Shown: positions 54,672-63,676 of the stretch, one piece after another | How positions within the stretch are numbered: position 1 is the stretch's first letter | How the letters are laid out: every line of letters starts with the position of its first letter | From: Azonexus sp. | GTDB lineage: Bacteria > Pseudomonadota > Gammaproteobacteria > Burkholderiales > Rhodocyclaceae | Assembly (NCBI GenBank): GCA_017983755.1 | Contig: JAGOAU010000007.1 | Location: 1 to 64,000 of the forward strand | DNA: 64,000 nt | Direction of reading: 5' to 3' | Made by a program: the position numbers and the translations under genes | The notes under the pieces: model-generated | Told to the model about the DNA's origin: nothing | The model's input: the letters and a program-made list of their open reading frames with translations, nothing else | The model's database searches: none

Positions 54672-57600
54672 TTATGAACGCCGCAAGTCTAGCGTAAACG
54701 GGTGTTCGGCGCTGACTTCCGGCAGACCGACCGACATCTTGCCCGGCGTGTGGCCGAAGCGGAAGAAGCGGGCCAGACGCCGGCTCTCGGCCTCGAAGGC
54801 ATTGACCGGGAAGGTGTCGAAACTGCGGCCGCCGGGGTGGGCGACGTGGTACTGACAGCCACCCAGCGAGCGCTGCATCCAGGTATCGACGAGGTCGAAA
54901 ACCAGCGGCGCGTGGATGCCGATGGTCGGATGCAGACAGGAAGCCGGCTGCCAGGCGCGGTAGCGGACACCGGCGATGAATTCGCCGTTGGAGCCGGTAT
55001 TCTGCAGCGGCACGGGAACGCCGTTACAGGTCAGCACGTAGCGGTCGGGCGCCATGCCCTTGACCTTGACCTGGACGCGCTCGACCGAGGAATCGACGTA
55101 GCGCACCGTCGTCCCGGCGCCGCCCTCCTCGCCCATGACGTGCCACGGCTCCAACGCGTGGCGCAGCTCGAATTCGATGCCCTTGACGGCGAAATCGCCG
55201 TATTTCGGGAAGCGGAACTCGAAGTGCGGGGCAAACCATTCGGCCTTGAACGGATAGCCGGCGGCCGCCATTTCTTCCATGACGTCGCGGAAATCCTGCT
55301 CGGCGTAGAACGGCAGCATGAAGCGGTCGTGAAGTTCGGTGCCCCAGCGCGCCAGGCGGGCCGGCTCGTAGGGCTCCTCCCAGAAGCGGGCGATCAGGGC
55401 GCGCAGCAGCAGTTGCTGGGCCAGCGACATGCGGGCGTGCGGCGGCATTTCGAAGGCGCGCAGTTCGAGCAGTCCAAGGCGGCCGGTCGGGCCATCCGGC
55501 GAGTAGAGCTTGTCGATGCAGAACTCGGAACGGTGTGTGTTGCCAGTGACGTCGGTGAGCAGGTTGCGCAGGATGCGGTCGACCAGCCACGGCGGGACAT
55601 GACCGCCCGGCTGCGGAATCTGCCTGAAGGCGATTTCCAGTTCGTAGATGCTGTCGTTGCGCGCCTCGTCGACGCGCGGCGCCTGGCTGGTCGGGCCGAT
55701 GAACAGGCCGGAGAACAGGTAGGATAGGCTCGGATGGTTGTGCCAGTAGGCGATCAGGCTCTTCAGCAGATCCGGCCGACGGAGGAAGGGCGAGTCGTTG
55801 GGCGTCGCACCGCCGAGCACGAAGTGGTTGCCGCCGCCGGTCCCGGTGTGGCGGCCGTCGACCATGAACTTCTCGGTGGTCAGGCGCGAGAGATGCGCCG
55901 CATCGTAGAGGTGGGTGGTCTGGTCGACCAGTTGGTCCCAGCTCTTGGCCGGGTGGATGTTCACCTCGATGACGCCGGGGTCGGGCGTCACGCGGAAATG
56001 GGTCAGGCGCGGATCGGACGGCGGCTCGTAGCCTTCCATGATGACCGGCAGGCGCATTTCGTCGGCGGTCGCCTCGACGGCAGCGACGATTTCCAGGTAG
56101 TCGTCCAGTTTCTCGGTCGGCGGCATGAAGATGTAGAGCTTGCCGTCGCGCGGCTCGGCGCACATTGCCAGGCGGGTGATCCAGGCGGCGGATTCCTTGA
56201 AGCCGGGGACGGTGTCGGTTGGCTTTTCCCACGGCCGGCCCTTGCCCTTGCCTGTGACATCGGCGAAGCCGGCAGCTGCCGCGCTACGGCGATCCTGCAT
56301 TTGCGGCACGCTGGCGGCGCGCTCGCCACTGACACGGGCGCGCAGGGCGGCGTGGCTGGCCAGCGGATCGGTTGCCGTCTCGGCATCGGGCGGATTGACG
56401 TAGGGGTAGTCGCTCTTCGAGGTCCACGGCTGCGAGTCGATCGGCAGGCGGTAGCCCATCGCCGAATCGCCGGGGAACAGGTAGCAGCGCTCGGCGCGCA
56501 GGAACCACGGGCCGGTCTGCCACTGGTTCCAGACATTCTTCATGATCGGCAGGGTATGGCCGACGACGTGGGTCATGCCCTGGGTGAACACCTTCATCAG
56601 GCGCTCGCGCTCGAGCGGATCGTCGACGCGCGAATCGAAGGGATCGACGTTGCCCGGCAAGCGGCGCTCGCGCCACATGTAGTAATACACGTCCTCGTAA
56701 GCCGGGAAGACGTGCTCGTCGGTCACCCCCAGGCGCCGGGCGACGCGCTTGAGGAACGTTCCGGCCTGCTCGGCGGTGACGCCGTAATTGACGCTTTCAT
56801 TGGCGTACAGCGCCGGCGAATTCCAGATCGGCTCGCCGTCCTTGCGCCAGAAGCAGTTCAGGCTCCAGCGCGGCAACTGCTCGCCGGGATACCACTTGCC
56901 CTGGCCGAAGTGCATCAGGCCATTGGGCGCGTAGTAGTCGCGCAGGCGATGGAAGATTTCGGCCGCGAAAATCCGCTTGGTCGGGCCGAGGGCGGCGGTA
57001 TTCCATTCGGCGCCGTCCGGGTCGTCGACCGCGACGAAGGTCGGCTCGCCGCCCTGGGTCAGGCGCACGTCGAGCTTCTGCAGAGTTTCATCGATCTGGT
57101 GGCCGAGACCTTCGATCTCGAACCACTGTTCGTCGGTGTAGGGCTTGGTGACGCGCGGCGCTTCCCAGACGCGGGTTACCTGCATGTGGTGCTCGAAGGT
57201 GGTTTCGCACTTGTCGATGCCGCCGGTGACCGGTGCCGCGGAAGCCGGCTGCGGCGTGCAGGCGAGCGGGATGTGGCCTTCGCCGGCGAAGAGGCCGGAG
57301 GTCGGATCGAGGCCGATCCAGCCGGCGCCCGGCAGATAGACTTCGGTCCATGCGTGCAGGTCGGTAAAGTCCTTTTCCGGCCCGGACGGGCCGTCGAGCG
57401 ACTTGACGTCGGCGGTCAACTGGATCAGGTAGCCGGAAACGAAGCGTGCCGCCAGCCCGAGGTGGCGCAGGATCTGCACCAGCAGCCAGGCCGAGTCGCG
57501 GCAGGAGCCGGAACGCTTCTTCAGCGTTTCTTCCGGGGTCTGCACCCCGGGTTCCATGCGGATCGTATAGGCGATCTCCTTCTGCAACTGGGCGTTCAGC

Positions 57601-58040
57601 GCAACCAGGAAATCGACGCTGCGCGTCGCTTCGCGGGAAATGCCGTCAAGGTATTTCTGGAACAGCGGGGTGGCCGGCAGCTTGAAGAGGAAGGGCTCGA
57701 GTTCGTGGCGTTCCCAGGCCTCGTAGGTGAAGGGAATTTTCTCGGCGTGGGGTTCGAGGAAGAAGTCGAAGGGGTTGATGACCGACATCTCGGCCACCAG
57801 ATCGACCTCGATGCGGAATTCGCGCGTCTTCTCCGGGAAGACCAGGCGGGCCAGGTAGTTGCCCTGCGGGTCCTGCTGCCAGTTGATGAAGTGCTGCTCC
57901 GGCCCTACCTTCAACGAATAGGAAAGGATGCGCGTCCGCGAGTGCGGGCAGGGGCGCAGGCGGATGACCTGCGGCCCGAGATTGACGAGGCGGTCGTAGG
58001 AATAGTGGGTGACGTGATTTAGTGCGACGTGAATGGACAC
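54672..58040 (-). CDS. Transglutaminase plus DUF2126 protein (COG4196 type)
   Basis: A 1122-residue protein with GTG start (58040), preceded by GGAG. Residues 1-290 are a transglutaminase module: N-terminal beta domain (IHVALNHVTHYSYDRLVNLG) and a core with Cys in RSGSCRDSAWLLVQILRHLG, His in FTDLHAWTEVYLPGAGW and Asp in GLDPTSGLFAGEG. The rest is DUF2126, with EPTFVAVDDPDGAEWNTAAL, EVNIHPAKSWDQLVDQTTHL, and GRHTGTGGGNHFVLGGATPN followed by WHNHPSLSYLFSGLFIGPTS. To my eye the late part recalls a glutamine-synthetase-type ligase, but this was not checked. The gene starts a four-gene minus-strand run. Confidence 0.9.
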   Translation of the reverse strand: MSIHVALNHVTHYSYDRLVNLGPQVIRLRPCPHSRTRILSYSLKVGPEQHFINWQQDPQGNYLARLVFPEKTREFRIEVDLVAEMSVINPFDFFLEPHAEKIPFTYEAWERHELEPFLFKLPATPLFQKYLDGISREATRSVDFLVALNAQLQKEIAYTIRMEPGVQTPEETLKKRSGSCRDSAWLLVQILRHLGLAARFVSGYLIQLTADVKSLDGPSGPEKDFTDLHAWTEVYLPGAGWIGLDPTSGLFAGEGHIPLACTPQPASAAPVTGGIDKCETTFEHHMQVTRVWEAPRVTKPYTDEQWFEIEGLGHQIDETLQKLDVRLTQGGEPTFVAVDDPDGAEWNTAALGPTKRIFAAEIFHRLRDYYAPNGLMHFGQGKWYPGEQLPRWSLNCFWRKDGEPIWNSPALYANESVNYGVTAEQAGTFLKRVARRLGVTDEHVFPAYEDVYYYMWRERRLPGNVDPFDSRVDDPLERERLMKVFTQGMTHVVGHTLPIMKNVWNQWQTGPWFLRAERCYLFPGDSAMGYRLPIDSQPWTSKSDYPYVNPPDAETATDPLASHAALRARVSGERAASVPQMQDRRSAAAAGFADVTGKGKGRPWEKPTDTVPGFKESAAWITRLAMCAEPRDGKLYIFMPPTEKLDDYLEIVAAVEATADEMRLPVIMEGYEPPSDPRLTHFRVTPDPGVIEVNIHPAKSWDQLVDQTTHLYDAAHLSRLTTEKFMVDGRHTGTGGGNHFVLGGATPNDSPFLRRPDLLKSLIAYWHNHPSLSYLFSGLFIGPTSQAPRVDEARNDSIYELEIAFRQIPQPGGHVPPWLVDRILRNLLTDVTGNTHRSEFCIDKLYSPDGPTGRLGLLELRAFEMPPHARMSLAQQLLLRALIARFWEEPYEPARLARWGTELHDRFMLPFYAEQDFRDVMEEMAAAGYPFKAEWFAPHFEFRFPKYGDFAVKGIEFELRHALEPWHVMGEEGGAGTTVRYVDSSVERVQVKVKGMAPDRYVLTCNGVPVPLQNTGSNGEFIAGVRYRAWQPASCLHPTIGIHAPLVFDLVDTWMQRSLGGCQYHVAHPGGRSFDTFPVNAFEAESRRLARFFRFGHTPGKMSVGLPEVSAEHPFTLDLRRS

Positions 58041-58237
58041 GGGTTTGCTCCGGGCAAAATGACTGCGGGCTTAAAAGCAAGAAATGAACCAGCTTGCAAG
58101 CCATTGTTTTTCCTGAGGGCGAATTATGCCATGCACCGCCCGCAAGCCCGGCCCAAGGATCACAGCACCAAAGCGGTGCATCCTGGTGCAAACGGCGCGC
58201 CCCGATGCAGGGCATGGAACATGCTAGGCTCGTTGCC

Positions 58238-61200
58238 ATGGATCAACGCATTCCCACCCAGCGCATCATCAAGATTCGCCGCGACTACAACACCTGGGTC
58301 GCCGACGAGACGCTCGAAGACTACGCGCTGCGCTTCACGCCGCGCAGCTTCCGCAAATGGTCGGAAATGCGTGTCGCCAACACCGCCTTCGGCGCCGCCT
58401 CGTTTCTGGTGCTGGAGGCGGTCGGCGCCACCATGCTGGTCAACGCCGGTTTCATCAACGCCTTCTGGGCGATCCTGGCGACCGGCCTGATCATCTTCCT
58501 GATCGGCCTGCCGATCAGCGTCACCGCTGCCCGCCACGGGCTGGACATGGACCTGCTGACGCGCGGCGCCGGCTTCGGCTACATCGGCTCGACCATCACC
58601 TCGCTGATCTACGCCAGTTTCACCTTCATCTTCTTTGCCCTCGAAGCGGCGATCATGGCCTATGCGCTGGAGCTCGCCTTCGGCATTCCGCCGGCCTGGG
58701 GCTACCTGGTCTGCGCGCTGGTCGTCATCCCGCTGGTCACCCACGGCGTCACGGCGATCAGCAGGCTGCAGGCGTGGACCCAGCCGCTATGGATCGTCCT
58801 GCTGGTGCTGCCCTACGTCTTCGTACTCATCGAAGAGCCCGACGCCTTCGCCGGCCTGCTCGCCTATGCCGGCGAGCGCGGCGACGGCGCCGGCTTCGAC
58901 CCGCACCTGTTCGGCGCCGCGCTGACGGTCGGCATCGCGCTGGTCACGCAGATGGGCGAACAGGTCGATTACCTGCGCTTCATGCCGGAAAAGACGCCAG
59001 CTAACCGCCGCCGCTGGTGGTTTGGCGTCATCGTCGGCGGCCCGGGCTGGGTCGTCCCGGGCATCCTGAAGATGCTCGGCGGCGCCCTGCTTGCCTGGCT
59101 GGTACTGCGCAACGGAATTTCGGCCGAAAAGGCGGTTGACCCCAACCAGATGTACCTGATCGGCTTCTCGCACGTCTTCGACAACACGACGCTGGCGATC
59201 GCCGCCACCGTGCTCTTCGTCGTCGTTTCGCAGCTCAAGATCAACGTCACCAACGCCTACGCCGGTTCGCTGGCGTGGTCCAACTTCTTCGCCCGGTTGA
59301 CGCACAGCCACCCCGGCCGCGTCGTCTGGGTCGTCTTCAACACGCTGATCGCGCTGCTGCTGATGGAACTCAACGTCTTCCAGGCGCTAGGCCAGGTGCT
59401 CGGCCTCTATTCCAACATCGCCATTTCGTGGATGGCGGCGGTGGTCGCCGATCTCGTGATCAACAAGCCTCTCGGCCTGGCGCCGCCGGGCATCGAGTTC
59501 AAGCGCAGCAACCTCTACGACATCAACCCGGTCGGCGTCGGCGCCATGGGCATCGCCTCGCTGCTCTCCATCGCCACCTTCGTCGGCCTGTTCGGGACGG
59601 ACATCCAGCCCTATGCTTCGTTCGTCGCGCTGGGCAGTGCGCTGCTCGTCTCGCCGCTGATCGCCTGGGCTACCGGCGGGCGCTACTACCTGGTGCGCCC
59701 GCCGGAGCCTGTTGCGGTCGACGCCCGGAAATGCGCGATTTGCGAACGCGACTACGAAGGCGAGGACATGGCCCACTGCCCCGCCTACCAGGGCCCGATC
59801 TGCTCGCTGTGCTGCTCGCTGGACGCCCGCTGCCACGACCTGTGCAAGCCGGAGGCCAGCCTCACCGCCCAGTGGAACGCCGTCCTGCGCCGCCTGCTGC
59901 CGGCGCCCGCCCTGCCCTACCTGGAAACCGGCCTCGGCCACTACCTGCTGCTGATGACCGGCATCGTGCCGGTGCTGGCACTGGTCCTCGGCGTGCTGTA
60001 CACCCACGAACTGCTGGCCCTCGGGGCGGAGCAGACGGTGCTGATCGCCGCATTGCAGGACAGCTTCATCAAGGCTTTTGCCGCCTTGCTGCTGTTGTCC
60101 GGCGTCGCCGCCTGGTGGATGGTGCTGACGCAGCAAAGCCGCGAAGTGGCACAGGAGGAATCGAACCGCCAGACGCAGTTGCTGATGCAGGAAATCGAAT
60201 CGCACCAGCGCACCGACGCCGCCCTGCAAAAGGCCCGCCAGGTCGCGGAACAGGCCAACCAGGCCAAGAGCCGCTACATAACGGCAATCAGCCACGAACT
60301 GCGCACGCCCTTGAACAGCATCCTTGGCTACGCGCAGATTCTCGCCGCCGACGAAAGCGTGCCGCCCAAGCGCAAACAGGCGGTCAGCGTCATCCGCAAG
60401 AGCGGCGACCACCTGCTGTCGGTCATCGAAGGTACTCTCGACATCGCCCGCATCGAGGGCGGCAAGCTGACGCTCGACGTCCGTGCCCTCGATTTCCCCG
60501 ATTTCCTGCAGCAGATCGTCGGCATGTTCGAGTTGCAGGCGCGCAACAAGGGGCTGTCTTTCGCCTACCGGCCGGCCGGCGAGATGCCGGCGGTGGTACG
60601 CGCCGACGAACGGCGCCTGCGCCAGATCCTGATCAATGTGCTCGGCAACGCGGTCAAGTTCACGGTACGCGGCGGCGTCGAATTCAGGGTCGAATGCCGG
60701 CGCGAGATGGCCGTCTTCGAGATCCACGACAGCGGCCCCGGCATTCCCGCCGCCGATCTCGACCGCATCTTCGAACCCTTCCAGCGCGGCAGCACGGCCC
60801 AGGCCGGCGGCAGCGGCGTCGGCCTGACCATCGCCCGCATGCTGACCGACCTGATGGGCGGCGAGATGCAGGTGTCGAGCACGCCCGGCGAAGGCACCCT
60901 GTTCCGCATCCGCCTCTTCCTGCCGCAGGTCCATTCAGCGCAAGCCGCCGGCGAACTGCCGCGCCTGAATCGCATCGGCTACGTCGGCGTGCGCCGACGC
61001 ATCCTCGTCGTCGACAACGAGAGGGTGGACCGCGACATGCTGCAAAGCGTGCTCGAACCGCTCGGCTTCGTCGTCGAGCAGGCGGCCAATGGCTACGAGG
61101 CGCTGCAGGCGATCCCGCGCTTCGCACCGCACCTGGTCTTCATGGATCTCGGCATGCCCGGCATCGACGGTTGGGAAACCATCCGCCGCATTCGCCGGCA

Positions 61201-61618
61201 GCAGCTGACCGACGCCCACATCGCCATCCTCTCGGCCAATGCCTTCGACAAGGGACTGGACAACGACGCCGGCATCGCCGCCGCGGATTTCATCGTCAAG
61301 CCGTTGCGCGTCAATGAACTGCTCGACTGGATCGGCCGCAAGCTTGCCCTCGACTGGGTCGCCGCCGACACGCCGCCGGCCCCCGCCGTCGCCGCCGAGC
61401 CCCCGCCGCTGCTGCCGCCGCCTGAAGCACATCTGATCGCCCTCGACGAACTGATCGGCCTCGGCTACCTGCGCGGCATCCTGGCCAGGCTGGCCGAAAT
61501 CGAGAAAATCGACCCGCAGCACGGCGAATTCGTGCGTGTGCTGCGCGATCTGGCGCGACAATTCCAGTTCGATGCCATGAAGGAACTTCTCAGGAAAACG
61601 CGCGATGCCAACCGTTGA
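58238..61618 (+). CDS. NCS1 permease - Cys-rich domain - hybrid histidine kinase fusion
   Basis: A 1126-residue protein. Residues 1-490 are an NCS1-family transporter (nucleobase/allantoin/hydantoin type) with about twelve membrane segments (VGATMLVNAGFINAFWAILA, GIALVTQMGEQVDYLRFMPE). A cysteine-rich segment (about 497-535: RKCAICERDYEGEDMAHCPA, then ICSLCCSLDARCHDLCKP) suggests a zinc-binding domain. Two further membrane segments precede HisKA (RYITAISHELRTPLNSILGY; H near residue 688), an ATPase domain (IHDSGPGIPA, GSGVGLTIARMLTDL), a receiver domain with VFMDLGMPGIDG, and a helical end. It probably senses the transported compound. The ATG at 58238 was chosen; one at 58214 is in frame. Confidence 0.9.
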   Translation: MDQRIPTQRIIKIRRDYNTWVADETLEDYALRFTPRSFRKWSEMRVANTAFGAASFLVLEAVGATMLVNAGFINAFWAILATGLIIFLIGLPISVTAARHGLDMDLLTRGAGFGYIGSTITSLIYASFTFIFFALEAAIMAYALELAFGIPPAWGYLVCALVVIPLVTHGVTAISRLQAWTQPLWIVLLVLPYVFVLIEEPDAFAGLLAYAGERGDGAGFDPHLFGAALTVGIALVTQMGEQVDYLRFMPEKTPANRRRWWFGVIVGGPGWVVPGILKMLGGALLAWLVLRNGISAEKAVDPNQMYLIGFSHVFDNTTLAIAATVLFVVVSQLKINVTNAYAGSLAWSNFFARLTHSHPGRVVWVVFNTLIALLLMELNVFQALGQVLGLYSNIAISWMAAVVADLVINKPLGLAPPGIEFKRSNLYDINPVGVGAMGIASLLSIATFVGLFGTDIQPYASFVALGSALLVSPLIAWATGGRYYLVRPPEPVAVDARKCAICERDYEGEDMAHCPAYQGPICSLCCSLDARCHDLCKPEASLTAQWNAVLRRLLPAPALPYLETGLGHYLLLMTGIVPVLALVLGVLYTHELLALGAEQTVLIAALQDSFIKAFAALLLLSGVAAWWMVLTQQSREVAQEESNRQTQLLMQEIESHQRTDAALQKARQVAEQANQAKSRYITAISHELRTPLNSILGYAQILAADESVPPKRKQAVSVIRKSGDHLLSVIEGTLDIARIEGGKLTLDVRALDFPDFLQQIVGMFELQARNKGLSFAYRPAGEMPAVVRADERRLRQILINVLGNAVKFTVRGGVEFRVECRREMAVFEIHDSGPGIPAADLDRIFEPFQRGSTAQAGGSGVGLTIARMLTDLMGGEMQVSSTPGEGTLFRIRLFLPQVHSAQAAGELPRLNRIGYVGVRRRILVVDNERVDRDMLQSVLEPLGFVVEQAANGYEALQAIPRFAPHLVFMDLGMPGIDGWETIRRIRRQQLTDAHIAILSANAFDKGLDNDAGIAAADFIVKPLRVNELLDWIGRKLALDWVAADTPPAPAVAAEPPPLLPPPEAHLIALDELIGLGYLRGILARLAEIEKIDPQHGEFVRVLRDLARQFQFDAMKELLRKTRDANR
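59711..59722 (-). repeat. GTYGACCGCAAC element, copy 12 (permease/Cys-domain junction)
   Basis: GTTGCGGTCGAC, encoding V-A-V-D at the exact border between the transporter and the Cys-rich domain. Confidence 0.7.
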
Positions 61619-62531
61619 CCGCAACATTTCGGACATCGTCCTGATCGTCGACGACGTGCCGGAAAACCTCTCGCTGCTGCACGATGCGCTGGACGACGCC
61701 GGCCATACCGTGCTCGTCGCCACCAATGGCGAATCGGCCCTGCAGCGCGCCCGCCAGAGCCTGCCCGACGTCATCCTGCTCGACGCCCTGATGCCGGGCA
61801 TCGATGGCTTCGAAGTTGCCCGTCGCCTGAAGGCCGATTTTGCGACGCAACACATTCCCATCGTCTTCATGACCGGGCTGACCGAAACCGAGCACGTCGT
61901 CGCCGCCTTCGCCGCCGGCGGCGCCGATTACGTGACCAAGCCGATCCGCCCGCCGGAAGTGCTGGCGCGCATCGCCGCCCACATGCAGAACGCCCGCCAG
62001 ATGAAGCAGGCGCGCAGCGCGCTCGATGCCTTCGGCCAGGCCACCGTCGCCGTGCGCGCTGCCGACGGGAAACTGGTCTGGCAAACGCCGCTCGCCCGCA
62101 AGCTGCTCAACGACTATTTCGCCAATCCCGAAGACGTGGCGCCGGAAGAATTGCTCACCTGGATCGCCAACGCCCACCGTGCCCGGCGCGACGGCCGCGA
62201 ACCATCGTCGCTGCTTATCGCCGACGGCAGTCGCCGCCTGCTCGCCTCCTTCCACGACCAGACCGGCGACGACGAATGGCTGGTCGTACTGCGCGAGGAA
62301 AACGACGCTTCCGCCATCGATTCGCTGATCGCCGCCTTCCGCCTGACCCAGCGCGAAGCGGAAGTTCTCTATTGGGTCGTCCAGGGCAAGACCAGCAACG
62401 ACATCGGCGACATCCTCGGCAACAGCCCGCGCACGGTCAACAAGCACCTGGAACACGTTTTCGAGAAGCTCGGCGTCGAGACGCGGACGGCGGCGGCCAA
62501 TCTGGCGCTGGGCCGGATGCGCGGGGCGTAG
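61605..62531 (+). CDS. Response regulator with receiver, sensor-like middle and LuxR output domain
   Basis: A 308-residue regulator that overlaps the end of the permease-kinase by 14 bases and is surely its partner. The receiver domain has IVLIVDDVPENLSLLHDAL, the phospho-acceptor Asp in VILLDALMPGIDG, and the Lys in DYVTKPIRPPE. A middle part of about 110 residues with PAS-like traits (RSALDAFGQATVAVRAADGK, LLIADGSRRLLASF) follows. The C-terminal LuxR helix-turn-helix has LTQREAEVLYWVVQGKTSND and GNSPRTVNKHLEHVFEKLG. The ATG at 61605 keeps the GTYGACCGCAAC element in frame as V-D-R-N at residues 4-7. Confidence 0.92.
   Translation: MPTVDRNISDIVLIVDDVPENLSLLHDALDDAGHTVLVATNGESALQRARQSLPDVILLDALMPGIDGFEVARRLKADFATQHIPIVFMTGLTETEHVVAAFAAGGADYVTKPIRPPEVLARIAAHMQNARQMKQARSALDAFGQATVAVRAADGKLVWQTPLARKLLNDYFANPEDVAPEELLTWIANAHRARRDGREPSSLLIADGSRRLLASFHDQTGDDEWLVVLREENDASAIDSLIAAFRLTQREAEVLYWVVQGKTSNDIGDILGNSPRTVNKHLEHVFEKLGVETRTAAANLALGRMRGA
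61614..61625 (+). repeat. GTYGACCGCAAC element, copy 13, in two overlapping genes
   Basis: GTTGACCGCAAC; its TGA ends the permease-kinase gene while the same bases encode V-D-R-N in the regulator gene. Confidence 0.75.
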
Positions 62532-62612
62532 GCGCAACGCGCCCGCATCAAACCCGGAGAGGCCTCCGGACGCCCGAGCGGCAAGCAGCCTTGCCGCAAT
62601 CAGACACGAACA

Positions 62613-62864
62613 TCAGGCGGCGCTCAGCAGAGCGGCGTATTCGCGCTCCAGACGCCGCATTTCCGCCCGCATGCCAACCTGCTGGCCGGCGGTGACCATG
62701 CGCTGCCCTGCCTTCCATTCGAATTCGATATCACCCGGATGCACGCCGGCATGCACCAGCGCCAGCGCCATCGTCCGGAAATCCGGCCGTGTGATACGCC
62801 AGCCGTCACTCGTTACGGCAACGAATTCATTGTGGCAAAACGCTACGGTTGCACTAATCGCCAT
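62613..62864 (-). CDS. Small orphan protein, paralogue of the product at 3929-4222
   Basis: An 83-residue protein of the same unknown family as that at 3929-4222 (core EFEWKAGQRMVTAGQQVGMR, with NEFVAVTSDGW near the N-terminus and AEMRRLEREYAALL after the core). A perfect AAAGGAGGT ribosome site lies 4-12 bases upstream of the start; ATG at 62864 is used, with GTG at 62867 directly before it as an alternative. The gene is convergent with, and 81 bases from, the end of the regulator gene. It is soluble, probably cytosolic, and has no assigned function. Confidence 0.78.
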   Translation of the reverse strand: MAISATVAFCHNEFVAVTSDGWRITRPDFRTMALALVHAGVHPGDIEFEWKAGQRMVTAGQQVGMRAEMRRLEREYAALLSAA

Positions 62865-62990
62865 CACGTTACCTCCTTTGCCTACAAGGTAACGCGATGC
62901 CATGCGAATCGACTGTTACATATTCCACACTGCCCGAGAAATCGTCTGCGGCGGGCTGGACGCGCGCCCGAAAACGGCCCTTTTTTCCTG

Positions 62991-63002
62991 GTCGACCGCA
63001 AC
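62991..63002 (+). repeat. GTYGACCGCAAC element, copy 14
   Basis: Exact GTCGACCGCAAC just after the glutathione S-transferase stop (in the minus direction), with CCTTTTTTCCTG before it. Confidence 0.8.
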
Positions 63003-63004
63003 CG

Positions 63005-63676
63005 TCAGCGCCGGCCCCCGTATTCGTCGGCCAGCCGGTCGTAATGGGTGTGCGCCTCGCTTTCCCGGATGCCGGCCGCGTACCATTCCTGCATCGCAGG
63101 ATGCGCCAGCATGGCATCGCGATAAGCGGCGGCAACCGGCGGCAGGTCGACGTTGTAGACCTGGAAGCGCCAGACGACCGGGGCGAACATCGCATCGGCG
63201 ATCGAGAAGGCACCGAACAGCCACGGGCCGTCGGGCGTCGCGAACTGCGTGCGCGCCTCTTCCCAGATCTCGACGATGCGGTCGATGTCGCGCTGCACCT
63301 CGGGGCTGGCCGGCTTGCCCTTGAGTTTGAGCTTGAGGTTCATCGGCATCGCCGTCCGCAGATGGGTGAAGCCGGCGTGCATTTCGGCCGAAATACTGCG
63401 CGCGCGGGCGCGTGCCCTGGGGTCGGCCGGCCACATCGCGGGCTCGCGCTCGGCCAGGTATTCGGCGATGGCGATGCTTTCCCAGATCTGGAAACCGTCG
63501 TCGTGCAGGCACGGCACGCGGGCGTTGCCGGCCAGCGGCTTGAGCGCCGGGTTGTAGTCGCGGCCGGCGACGGAAACCATGTGCTCGGTGAAGGGAATGG
63601 CGAAGTGCTTCAGCAGCAGCCAGGGGCGCAGCGACCAGGACGAATAGTTCTTGTTGCCGATATGGAGTTCGTACAT
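63005..63676 (-). CDS. Glutathione S-transferase family protein
   Basis: A 223-residue protein. The ATG at 63676 starts MYELHIGNKNYSSWSLRPWL, the thioredoxin-like N-terminal domain of the GST family, in which the Ser of NYSSWSLRP is the likely glutathione-activating residue. The middle GNARVPCLHDDGFQIWESIA carries the cis-Pro and the E-S pair that bind glutathione. The C-terminal helical domain includes PWLFGAFSIADAMFAPVVWR. It resembles the zeta/beta-like GST group used in degradation or redox defence. The start overlaps the stop of the VanZ-like gene by one base. Confidence 0.9.
   Translation of the reverse strand: MYELHIGNKNYSSWSLRPWLLLKHFAIPFTEHMVSVAGRDYNPALKPLAGNARVPCLHDDGFQIWESIAIAEYLAEREPAMWPADPRARARARSISAEMHAGFTHLRTAMPMNLKLKLKGKPASPEVQRDIDRIVEIWEEARTQFATPDGPWLFGAFSIADAMFAPVVWRFQVYNVDLPPVAAAYRDAMLAHPAMQEWYAAGIRESEAHTHYDRLADEYGGRR

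Noticed and set aside
58132-58190. Repeated TGCACC/GGTGCA half-sites (58132, 58175, 58185) in the divergent promoter, reminiscent of NtrC boxes
   Set aside because: Spacing between half-sites does not fit the NtrC consensus (five bases between), and no consensus sigma-54 promoter is present.
58210-58225. A sigma-54-like -24/-12 element (GGGCATGGAACATGCT) before the permease-kinase gene
   Set aside because: The GG and GC are at the right spacing, but the predicted start of transcription would be two bases before the ATG, leaving no ribosome site. Three consensus positions differ. Chance is a fair explanation.
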